Shown: positions 7,776-14,911 of the stretch, in pieces
Numbering within the stretch: the first letter of the stretch is position 1
Layout: each line of letters opens with the position of its first letter
Assembly (NCBI GenBank): GCA_029211065.1
Contig: JARGFK010000045.1
Coordinates: 1 to 34,779 of the forward strand
Length of the DNA stretch: 34,779 bases
Origin: Desulfobacterales bacterium
GTDB lineage: Bacteria > Desulfobacterota > Desulfobacteria > Desulfobacterales > JARGFK01
Reading direction: 5' to 3'
Notes under the pieces: generated by a model
Seen by the model: only the letters and a program-made list of their open reading frames with translations
Databases searched by the model: none
Told to the model about the DNA's origin: nothing
Translations under genes and position numbers: made by a program

Positions 7776-7962
7776 GAGAGAACCCGCAGGCTGAAGGCTG
7801 AAGGCTGAAGGCTGAAGGCTATTCGTCACGCCTCCGGCAGTATCCAGCCTTTATTCCCTTATTACCTTCACCTCTGCTCCTTTCAGCCTTCTATCTTCGC
7901 CCTTCAGTCTAATTTCCTTCAATCTTCAGTCTATCCACCTTCAGCCTTCAGCCTAATTTCCT
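7776..7962 (-). repeat. GGCTGAAGG heptad repeats between PilO-like and PilP-like genes
   Basis: On the plus strand, CTGAAGG occurs four times in tandem at 7791-7818. From about 7882 to 7975 the opposite orientation dominates, with CCTTCAGCCT, CCTTCAGTCT and variants spaced by AATTT or ATCCA. The stop codon of the PilO-like gene (TGA at 7963-7965 on the minus strand) is itself formed by one unit (ATAGGCTGAAGG). The two orientations could pair into a long hairpin in the transcript. No gene is visible. Confidence 0.85.
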
Positions 7963-8505
7963 TCAGCCTATCCCTTTAGTTTCCTTAATCAGCCAGATCT
8001 TCAGGCGAACTTCCTTGCCGCCGTCAATATTTTGAAGCTTTATTTGCTCTATTTGTTCAAGATACGGCAAATTACCCAGCTCCATCAGAAATTCACGCAG
8101 CTTAAAAAAATCCCCTTTCACGACGACATTCATCAACAGAAAGCCGGATCCGTTAAGGCTGGATTCAACATCAGGGGAAACTTCCACCACCTTGAGACCG
8201 GACTTGCCGGCAAGTTCATAAAAAACAGAAACAATGCTTTCCGTTTTATCCTGGGTAAGCTTTTCCGCTTTCGGGAAAGCCACCCCTTCCGGGAGCTTGA
8301 GATCGCCCTCAATCAGCATCTTCTGGAAAAGTGGAGAGAGCAGTTCCTGGGTTTCAATCTTTGTGTTGAGCTGTTTAATATTTTTATCCAAAGCTGCCAG
8401 GGTGCGATAATCCGGGTAAATCATCAGCAGAATAATAACCAGAATGACCACACCGAATAATGCGAAATAAAAAAGGCTTCTCTGGGAGAACTTGACAATT
8501 TCCAT
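7963..8505 (-). CDS. PilO/GspM-like pilus assembly protein (MshJ position)
   Basis: This 180-residue bitopic membrane protein has a membrane segment at about residues 11-30. A coiled-coil-like helix follows (LAALDKNIKQLNTKIETQ, about 36-53), then an alpha/beta C-terminal half (about 85-175). The stretch VVVKGDFFKLREFLMELGNLPYLEQIEQIKL is the typical ferredoxin-like PilO/GspM pattern. PilO-type proteins dimerise with PilN and tie the cytoplasmic ring to the secretin. The start chosen is the ATG at 8505, four bases after the stop of the PilM-PilN fusion. An upstream in-frame ATG at 8559 would overlap that gene by 50 bases and add 18 unlikely residues. The tight spacing supports co-translation. 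The stop codon falls in a GGCTGAAGG repeat unit. Confidence 0.85.
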   Translation of the reverse strand: MEIVKFSQRSLFYFALFGVVILVIILLMIYPDYRTLAALDKNIKQLNTKIETQELLSPLFQKMLIEGDLKLPEGVAFPKAEKLTQDKTESIVSVFYELAGKSGLKVVEVSPDVESSLNGSGFLLMNVVVKGDFFKLREFLMELGNLPYLEQIEQIKLQNIDGGKEVRLKIWLIKETKGIG

Positions 8506-8509
8506 TATA

Positions 8510-10402
8510 TTACGCCAGCTCCAATTGAGCGGTAAACCGCAGCGCCTCGGTATTTTCAAACAACTCTACGGTTTGCCTTTGAATTTTAGCCTGACGCACA
8601 ATCGGTGATTTTTTCAAATTGACCAAATAATTGGCCAATGCCGATTCGAATGTCAACCGGTCCCCCAGGATGACACCATCCAGGATTAACATCTTTTTTA
8701 CATTTTTATCAGCGGCTTTTTTATCTGATGTTTTTGGATCCTCTATGCCTCCCAGTTCTACTGTCAAATTCAGCAGTTTCACATTGGAGGGGGTCATTTT
8801 GGCAACCTCACCGATCACCGCCACTCCCATGTACCGGCGTCCCACCCTATTCAGGGCCGTGATCTTCTCCTGTTTTTGGGCAACCATCTGAATAATCAGG
8901 TTCTGATCAACGTAGGGGATGGAGCTGTCCACCTGCCGCTGCAACTGGTTTTGTACAATCTTCTTCAATCTGATCAAATGACCCTGCCAGTAGTTGATGC
9001 CGATACAAAGGGTCAGCAATAAAACAATGATACCGAATGCCGCGCGGTTAAGCAGGAGAACCGTCGCCAGCTGCTGTTTTTCTTTGTGCGTGTAGATAAA
9101 ATTCGGTGTTATCGAATTGTCCGACAGGGCCATGCCGACAGCCGGAACCAAGCCCCCCCTCTCCCCTTCCGCCTCAGGGATCGTGACATTCTCTAAAAAG
9201 GACGGGGCGGTTTTGAAGGGGTCAATCACTTCAATCGGGAGATCCAGCTGCTTGCCGATATACTCAACAATTTCCGGGTTGGTGCAAACCTGGCCGGAAA
9301 CAAAGATTTTACCGACAGCATCCCGGGTATAATGTAAGTTGTAATGTTCGATGGTACGTTCCACCTGCCGGATGACCCGTTCTAGAGCCGGCCGGATCAT
9401 TTGAAAAATTTCTTCCTTTTGATACGTGACCCCTTCAAACGCTATGTCGGCTTCCTTTGGGTTTTGAATCAGCAGCTGAAACAGCTTGGAGGCCAAATCG
9501 TCATCCGGCGAGGCCTCTTTTCCAATATCCGCCATTTCTGCAGGGGTCATGTCGCCTGACGCCGGCGTTTGGGCAGGACCATCGACCGCCTCCCGGATAG
9601 TTTCGATCATGCTGATGACTCCGGCCTTGATATCCCTTGATAAGACAAGGTTTCCTTCCGAAAAAACAGCAATGCGCGACCAGTCCTTGCCGATAAACAA
9701 ATTACATAAATTTTTTACACCCGGATCCATCCACTGGGTCCGCAAGAGGTTCTGAACCGCAAACGGAACAATGGATATACCGGTCAGGGGATAGCCGCTC
9801 TTTTCAAATATATTTTTCAGTTCCTGAATTTCCTGGATGGGTGCGGAGTAACAAATGACCTCTATTCTGCGGACCCCGGCATCCGTGATTTCTCCCAATA
9901 TTTCAAAATCAAACAGATCGGTTTTTTCATTAAATGAAACTTCTTTTTTATATGTCCAGTAGACCGCGTTATGTATCTGCTTGTTCGGCACTTTGGGGAT
10001 CTTTACATATCTTGTCTCAACATTGGCGGAAGAAATCGCGCTCCAAATTTCTATAGCTCTGGCGCTGCCGCAAAAAGTTGTTAAGGCCGACTTTAAAAAT
10101 CGGGAAAACTGGGGATCGTTTTTATTAAGATCGGTTTCAAATGGAATGATGGAATAATCGAGTAATTCCATCTTCTTTTCAGTTGATTGACTGATGGCCA
10201 CCAGTCTCAGCGTATTTCTGCCGATATCGACGCCGACGACAGTTTTTTTCTTGAAGGGAATGACCTTTTTGATGGATGCCGTCAGTCCGACAGCCAACGA
10301 CTGGGAAGGACTGCTATCCGGAGATTCAGGGTCCTTTCCGTCCTTGCTCCGAATCAGATCAAGAAGGCGTTCAGTTGAAGATATCTCATCTTGTCGCGCC
10401 AA
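8510..10402 (-). CDS. PilM-PilN fusion protein (MshI/GspL-like) of the pilus assembly platform
   Basis: At 630 residues this joins two proteins that are separate in most type IV pilus systems. Residues about 54-430 are an actin-like PilM domain, with phosphate-1 motif VVGVDIGRNTLRLVAI (D59), a FVSGQVCTNPEIVEYI adenosine-type loop (about 367-382) and the closing AVGMAL. Residues about 434-630 are PilN-like: a short NFIY leader, one membrane helix (about 453-471), a coiled coil, then a periplasmic domain ending in RFTAQLELA. GspL and MshI have a comparable architecture. The start codon is TTG (10400-10402) preceded by TGGAG; no ATG lies near the correct start. It is the first gene of the visible operon, with the divergent hybrid kinase upstream. 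Residues 1-50 are a low-complexity extension without a recognised domain. Confidence 0.85.
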   Translation of the reverse strand: MARQDEISSTERLLDLIRSKDGKDPESPDSSPSQSLAVGLTASIKKVIPFKKKTVVGVDIGRNTLRLVAISQSTEKKMELLDYSIIPFETDLNKNDPQFSRFLKSALTTFCGSARAIEIWSAISSANVETRYVKIPKVPNKQIHNAVYWTYKKEVSFNEKTDLFDFEILGEITDAGVRRIEVICYSAPIQEIQELKNIFEKSGYPLTGISIVPFAVQNLLRTQWMDPGVKNLCNLFIGKDWSRIAVFSEGNLVLSRDIKAGVISMIETIREAVDGPAQTPASGDMTPAEMADIGKEASPDDDLASKLFQLLIQNPKEADIAFEGVTYQKEEIFQMIRPALERVIRQVERTIEHYNLHYTRDAVGKIFVSGQVCTNPEIVEYIGKQLDLPIEVIDPFKTAPSFLENVTIPEAEGERGGLVPAVGMALSDNSITPNFIYTHKEKQQLATVLLLNRAAFGIIVLLLTLCIGINYWQGHLIRLKKIVQNQLQRQVDSSIPYVDQNLIIQMVAQKQEKITALNRVGRRYMGVAVIGEVAKMTPSNVKLLNLTVELGGIEDPKTSDKKAADKNVKKMLILDGVILGDRLTFESALANYLVNLKKSPIVRQAKIQRQTVELFENTEALRFTAQLELA

Positions 10403-10457
10403 ACTATTACTCCATAAGTTTTTTTTGTTCAGTGAAAACGAAGAGATTTTTCCAAGA

Positions 10458-10474
10458 AAGCAGTTTCAAATCCA
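10458..10474 (-). promoter_or_regulatory. Weak sigma-54-like promoter candidate for the pilus operon
   Basis: The minus strand reads TGGATTTGAAACTGCTT. The GG and GC dinucleotides have the spacing of -24/-12 promoters, and the site lies 55 bases before the TTG start of the first pilus gene. The -24 box lacks the usual CAC and the -12 box is TGCT instead of TTGCA, so the match is poor. Pilus genes are often sigma-54 dependent, but this site alone is weak evidence. Confidence 0.25.
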
Positions 10475-10481
10475 GTTTGTT

Positions 10482-10712
10482 GAAAAATCCCCCCAGCCCC
10501 CCTTTGGAGACTGTGTCGTAATTGCAAAAACAGCTTGTTTTTCTTTACGTCACGCCGGACTTGATCCCCGCAAAACACGGGATCTTCGACCGGCATCCAG
10601 GAGCATATCTACGCAAAAACATTCTGGATTCCGGGTCGAGCCCGGAATGACAAAAAATCTTTGAACTCTGTTTTCTTTAATTGCGACACACCCTCTTGCC
10701 AAAGGGAGTTTC
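10482..10712. repeat. C-rich palindromic repeat split by a MITE-like insertion
   Basis: The left half AAAAATCCCCCCAGCCCCCC-TTTGG (from about 10484) and the right half CCAAAGGGAGTTTCC (from about 10699) can pair. They belong to the same AAATCCCCC...GGGGG family as 7061 and 18535. In those copies the arms are a few bases apart. Here about 190 bases, mostly the element at 10512-10690, lie between them, which suggests insertion into an existing palindrome. Confidence 0.6.
10512..10690. mobile_element. MITE-like element, 179 bases with imperfect terminal inverted repeats
   Basis: The left end (10512-10533) is TGTGTCG-T-AATT followed by a short A-rich stretch ending AAACAG. The right end (10668-10690) is CTGTTT... 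AATT-G-CGACACA. The outer seven bases TGTGTCG/CGACACA pair perfectly and the two ends match over about 22 bases with a few mismatches. Inside are two oppositely oriented REP-like halves, TCACGCCGGACTTGATC (near 10550) and TTCCGGGTCGAGCCCGGAATGA (10629-10650). No transposase is encoded and no clear target-site duplication is visible. Confidence 0.65.
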
Positions 10713-10890
10713 CGTTCAGTCACTAATTATTGGAGAAGTTAGCGAATTGACGGTCTGAACGGTCCTGCCCTGTCAATATAAGTTAATTAATTTACTAAAA
10801 ATTATCACGATTTGTCAAGTTCTAAAGACTTTTAAAGATCATGTGGGCGACGGGTTATAGCGACCCTGTAAATGTTCAACCCCGGAGGGA

Positions 10891-10952
10891 CAGCTTTGGT
10901 CTATCCCGGAGGGCATGATTTCTGCTAATGCCATTGGCGAAATTCAAAATCC
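10891..10952 (+). repeat. Dispersed CGGAGGGCATG repeat, copy A
   Basis: This copy reads GCTTTGGTCTATCCCGGAGGG..CATGATTT, then TGGCGAAATTCAAAATCC. Similar sequences occur at 21020-21099 (minus) and 23884-23964 (plus). The shared core CGGAGGGCATG is followed after about 17-20 bases by GGCrAAATTCrAAATCC. It lies upstream of the kinase gene in the same orientation. Function unknown. Confidence 0.75.
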
Positions 10953-11098
10953 CTGGCCCAGACCGTTATACCAACGTCTGGAACGAACAAACTTTTAGGA
11001 ACAGAAAAATCCGTTCCGGCAAATAAGCCTGTTGTGTCGAACCAGGGCGGGCCGAATATCGATATTCAATTACACCCAGCAGTTGCATAAAAAATTCC

Positions 11099-11127
11099 TT
11101 GCTAAAACATAATTTTGTCTATATAAA
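11099..11127 (+). promoter_or_regulatory. Candidate sigma-70 promoter for the kinase/HD-GYP operon
   Basis: TTGCTA (11099-11104) and TATAAA (11122-11127) are separated by 17 bases, giving 4/6 and 5/6 matches to the -35 and -10 consensus. Transcription would begin near 11134, leaving a leader of about 115 bases. That leader starts with an imperfect inverted repeat GGTTTTGAAAC (11133-11143) / GTTTTCAAACC (11167-11177), a possible hairpin or operator. The gene has AAGGAAA about eight bases before its ATG. Confidence 0.4.
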
Positions 11128-11247
11128 TAAAGGGTTTTGAAACTATTTGTAAATATTATAGATTTTGTTTTCAAACCGCATTAATGACCTGATCTGTTGA
11201 TGATATCGCTCAACAATTGATCATATGCCCTTGAAGGAAACCTGAAA

Positions 11248-13860
11248 ATGAAAGACGGCCGAAAAACCCGGGTCTATCTGACCGACCAATTTGTCCTGAC
11301 CGGCTTTGGCCTGGCGGCAATGTACTGGGTTCTCGATTCTTTTTTATATATCTTCCTGTCCTACGACGCCAATTTTTTTCATAGGCTCACCGGCGTCGAT
11401 ATCAGCGGGGTATGGACGCGTTTGATTGTCTGCTGTCTCTTCATTATTTTCGGCTCCCATGCCCAATACACCTTTAATCAGCGTAAAAAAGTGGAGGAGG
11501 CCCTGACAGACAGCGAAGAAAAGTATCGAACCATCGTTGAAAGCCTTGAAGACGGCTATTATGAGATTGACCTGAGCGGAAATTTCAAGTTCTTTAACGA
11601 CGCCATGTGCAGCATCATGGGGTATGAGCGGGATGCAATGGAAGGCATCAATATCAAACGCTTTGCGGATGAAGAAAACGCCAAAAAGATCTTTGACATG
11701 TTTAACAATGTCCTGAATACCGATAAATCAATCAAGGCGTTCGACAGTACGATTATTCGAAAAGACGGAACGATCCGGGTCGTGGAATCCTCCGTATCTT
11801 TAATCAAGGATACAAAGTATCAGTCCACCGGATTCAGGGGCATCATCCGTGATGTCACCGAACGGAAACAGGCAGAAGCCCTGACACAGGAAAAAATTGC
11901 TGCTGAAGCCGCCAGCCGTTCCAAAAGCGAGTTTCTGGCCAATATGAGCCATGAAATCAGAACCCCTTTGAATTCCATTACCGGTTTGACCGAACTGGTG
12001 CTGGACACCAAATTAAGTTCCGACCAGCGCGAGGATCTGGAAGTTGTCAAAGCGGCTTCTTTTTCACTCTTATCGGTTATCAATGATATCCTGGACTTTT
12101 CCAAAATCGAAGCCGGCAGGCTGGAACTCGATGAAATTCCTTTTGAGCTAAGAGATTTTCTGGGAGAATCCATCCGGATTCTCGGTATACGGGCCCACGA
12201 AAAAGGGGTTGAATTGGCGTATCGGGTTGCACCCGATGTGCCGGACCGGTTTTTAGGCGATCCCGCCAGATTTCGTCAGGTACTGCTGAATTTGGCCGGT
12301 AACGCCATTAAATTTACCGATCATGGAGAAGTCGTTGTTTCGGTGACAAAAGAACAGCTGTCTGAAACCGGCGCCATTTTACATTTTTCAGTAAGGGATA
12401 CCGGCATCGGAATTCCTAAAGATAAACATACCAGCATATTTCAAGCCTTTCAGCAGGCCGACGGCAGCACCTCGCGTCGTTTCGGCGGTACCGGCCTCGG
12501 ACTGGCCGTTTCTTCCCAACTGGTGGAACTGATGGGAGGACGCATCTGGCTGGAAAGCGAACCGGGCAAGGGCAGCAACTTCCATTATACCGCCCGCTTT
12601 AAATTGGACCCGGAGGCAGAGGATGTCATGCCGCTGCAACCCGATTTCGATGTTTCCGGCATGCGGGTGCTGGTGGTAGACGATAATTCCACCCATCTGG
12701 AAATCATCCGGGAACTGCTTGAGAGTTGGAACATGTCGCCCACAACTGCTGCCGACGCCAAGTCGGCTCAGCGGATCTTATCGGTTTCCGGTTCTACAGT
12801 CCCACCGTTCAAAGTGGCTGTTATCGACGCCGACATGCCGGAATCAGATGGTTTTAAGCTTGCCATCGGTATCAACAAGCAAGCCTCCCTGGGGCTGCCG
12901 ATCATCATGATGCTGACGCATTCTTCACTACGCAGCCATCCTGATTTAAAGGGCATCGGTGTTAAAGCAACCGTAACCAAACCGGTCCGGTCATCAGACC
13001 TGCTGGATGCGATTAAAACCGCCTTCCATACGGGCGAAAGCCGGCAGGAGATAACGCCCAAAGTTCTCAAACCCCTGATGCAATTTGACAAACAGCCGCT
13101 GCGAATTCTGGTTGTCGAAGATACGCCGTTTAACCAAAAGTTTATCCAGCGTCTGCTGAACCGTTGGGGGCACCAGGCGGTTATAGTTGAAAACGGCATC
13201 AAGGCGGTAGAGGCTGTCACCAAGCAGTCTTTTGATATTATCCTGATGGATGTCCAGATGCCGAAAATGGATGGATTCGAAGCCACCGCTGAAATACGCA
13301 AGCTGGAGGCCCAGACTGGCAACCATATTCCCATCATCGCCATGACGGCCCATGCCATGAAAGGCGACCGCGAGCGCTGTCTGGCCGCCGGAATGGATGA
13401 CTACATCTCCAAGCCGATCTCTTCCGATGCCCTTCAGAATATGATTGCAGAACTCGTTCCGGCCGCCAAAGCCTCACCAAAGCCTCCTCCAAAGAGCGCA
13501 CCGAAAGGGACTCCGGCTGTAATTGACGAAAAAACACTCTTAAACGCATTTGACAACGACTGGGTTTTTTTTCGTGAAGCGGTGGGCATGTTCCTGAACG
13601 ATTTTCCCCAGATGCTGTCCAATATTGGAGCAGCCGTTAAAGCCAATGATGCTAAAGAACTTCGAATGACGGCCCATGCCCTCAAGGGCATGGTGGGAAA
13701 CTTTCAGGCCAAAACAACCGCCCTGGCCGCCCTGGCACTTGAAGAAATGGGACGGAACCAGGATTTTAAAGGTGTTGAAGAAGCTTTTGAAAAACTGTCC
13801 GGTGAAATGGAAGATCTAAAGCAGACACTCATCACCATAGCCAAGGAAGAAAATCATTGA
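11248..13860 (+). CDS. Hybrid sensor histidine kinase (2TM-PAS-HisKA-HATPase-REC-REC-Hpt)
   Basis: This 870-residue membrane-anchored phosphorelay kinase has two hydrophobic segments at about residues 14-38 and 56-75, with almost no periplasmic sensor between them. A PAS domain (about 88-205) ends in GIIRDVTERKQAE. The HisKA domain has H235 (SHEIRTPLN), and the HATPase_c domain has the N box N352 (NLAGNAIKFTDH), DTGIGIP (384-390) and GGTGLGLA (413-420). Two receiver domains follow, with D527 (VIDADMPESDG) and D668 (LMDVQMPKMDG), then a proline/lysine linker and a C-terminal Hpt domain with H810 (TAHALKGMVGNF). All phosphotransfer residues are present. The first receiver is less canonical (DADMPE). 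The stop codon overlaps the TTG start of the HD-GYP regulator, which is the likely output partner. Confidence 0.95.
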   Translation: MKDGRKTRVYLTDQFVLTGFGLAAMYWVLDSFLYIFLSYDANFFHRLTGVDISGVWTRLIVCCLFIIFGSHAQYTFNQRKKVEEALTDSEEKYRTIVESLEDGYYEIDLSGNFKFFNDAMCSIMGYERDAMEGINIKRFADEENAKKIFDMFNNVLNTDKSIKAFDSTIIRKDGTIRVVESSVSLIKDTKYQSTGFRGIIRDVTERKQAEALTQEKIAAEAASRSKSEFLANMSHEIRTPLNSITGLTELVLDTKLSSDQREDLEVVKAASFSLLSVINDILDFSKIEAGRLELDEIPFELRDFLGESIRILGIRAHEKGVELAYRVAPDVPDRFLGDPARFRQVLLNLAGNAIKFTDHGEVVVSVTKEQLSETGAILHFSVRDTGIGIPKDKHTSIFQAFQQADGSTSRRFGGTGLGLAVSSQLVELMGGRIWLESEPGKGSNFHYTARFKLDPEAEDVMPLQPDFDVSGMRVLVVDDNSTHLEIIRELLESWNMSPTTAADAKSAQRILSVSGSTVPPFKVAVIDADMPESDGFKLAIGINKQASLGLPIIMMLTHSSLRSHPDLKGIGVKATVTKPVRSSDLLDAIKTAFHTGESRQEITPKVLKPLMQFDKQPLRILVVEDTPFNQKFIQRLLNRWGHQAVIVENGIKAVEAVTKQSFDIILMDVQMPKMDGFEATAEIRKLEAQTGNHIPIIAMTAHAMKGDRERCLAAGMDDYISKPISSDALQNMIAELVPAAKASPKPPPKSAPKGTPAVIDEKTLLNAFDNDWVFFREAVGMFLNDFPQMLSNIGAAVKANDAKELRMTAHALKGMVGNFQAKTTALAALALEEMGRNQDFKGVEEAFEKLSGEMEDLKQTLITIAKEENH

Positions 13861-14888
13861 ATATCCTCATCGCAGAAGATGACGCCATTACCCTGAGCCG
13901 AATTTGTCATTTTTTAGAAAAATGGGATCACCATGTCATCACAGCCAAAGACGGGTTGGAGGCCCTTGAAAAATTTCTTTCCCAAGATGTCGACATCGTT
14001 CTGACCGACTGGAACATGCCCGAAATGGACGGGCTGGAGCTGATTCGCCATATCAACAAGCATAGCAGCGACAAACCCTATGTTTACGTTATTTTTCTGA
14101 CCTCCCGGGGTGATAAGGATGATGTTGTTGCAGCGTTGTCCGAGGAAGGTGTTGATGATTACCTTGTAAAACCGTTCGACCCGGATGAGCTTAAGGCCCG
14201 CATCGGGGTAGGCCAGCGAACAGTTCGGATCGAAAGGGCCCTCAAAGAGTATGGCCAGGGGCTGGAGAAGATCGTACAGAAACAGACCCTTGTGATTCGT
14301 GAAACCCAGGAAGAAACCATCTACCGGCTCTTGACCGCCCTTGAAACCCGGGATGAAGAAACCGGCGGACATGTTCGCCGCATCGCCCTGTCCAGCTCAG
14401 TCATAGCAGAAGCCATCGGTTGGGATGCAGACAAAGTCGAGGATTTGCGCCTGGCCGCCCCCATGCACGACATCGGCAAAATCGGCGTCCCCGACGCGAT
14501 CCTGCTGAAACCCGGCAAACTCACCGCCGAAGAGTTTGAAATCATGAAAACCCACACCACTATCGGCGGACAGATACTGGCGGGATCCCACTTTCGCATG
14601 CTGCAGATTGCCCACGATATCGCCATTTCTCATCATGAAAAATGGAGCGGTAAGGGCTACCCCATAGGTTTGGCGGAGGAAAACATTCCGCTGGTCGGCC
14701 GGATTTTGGCCATAGTGGATGTTTTTGATGCCCTTAGCCACGATCGCATCTATCATAAGGCCGAGCCTGAAGAGAAAGTCATTCAAATCATGCAGGCGGG
14801 CCGCGGTTCCCATTTTGACCCCAAGCTCTATGATCTGTTTATTGAACTTCTTCCCAAAATAAGGGCGATCGCAGCAGAAAATCCGTAA
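13857..14888 (+). CDS. Response regulator with REC and HD-GYP domains (putative c-di-GMP phosphodiesterase)
   Basis: This 343-residue protein has a receiver domain (1-120, phosphoacceptor D51 in LTDWNMPEMDG, K105 in VKPFD). A helical linker leads to an HD-GYP domain (about 150-335). HD-GYP domains hydrolyse cyclic-di-GMP. Metal-binding and signature residues are intact: H172, the HD pair H204-D205 in MHDIGKIGVPD, H233, HH259-260 and GYP 267-269 in HHEKWSGKGYP. The start is a TTG at 13857 that overlaps the kinase stop codon (TTGA). The resulting N-terminus MNILIAEDD is exactly where receiver domains begin, so this start is well supported. Coupling to the kinase implies control by its phosphorelay. 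Twenty-three bases separate it from the next gene. Confidence 0.94.
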   Translation: MNILIAEDDAITLSRICHFLEKWDHHVITAKDGLEALEKFLSQDVDIVLTDWNMPEMDGLELIRHINKHSSDKPYVYVIFLTSRGDKDDVVAALSEEGVDDYLVKPFDPDELKARIGVGQRTVRIERALKEYGQGLEKIVQKQTLVIRETQEETIYRLLTALETRDEETGGHVRRIALSSSVIAEAIGWDADKVEDLRLAAPMHDIGKIGVPDAILLKPGKLTAEEFEIMKTHTTIGGQILAGSHFRMLQIAHDIAISHHEKWSGKGYPIGLAEENIPLVGRILAIVDVFDALSHDRIYHKAEPEEKVIQIMQAGRGSHFDPKLYDLFIELLPKIRAIAAENP

Positions 14889-14911
14889 AATGAAAGGAGT
14901 CTGTATTAATT

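Larger units (their letters stand above)
10403..11247. other. 845-base divergent intergenic region
   Basis: This region separates the minus-strand pilus operon from the plus-strand kinase operon. It holds a possible sigma-54-like site (10458-10474), a MITE-like element (10512-10690) inside a C-rich palindrome (10482-10712), one copy of a dispersed CGGAGGGCATG repeat (10891-10952) and a candidate kinase promoter (11099-11127). Open frames across it are translations of repeats, so no gene is called. Confidence 0.8.

Noticed and set aside
10194-10664. Possible 156-residue protein on the plus strand
   Set aside because: It is antisense to the PilM-PilN gene and then reads through the MITE and REP sequences; nothing resembles a protein family.
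10512-10690. Target-site duplication around the MITE
   Set aside because: The flanks (GGAGAC on the left, CCCTCT on the right) do not match, so no duplication is claimed.
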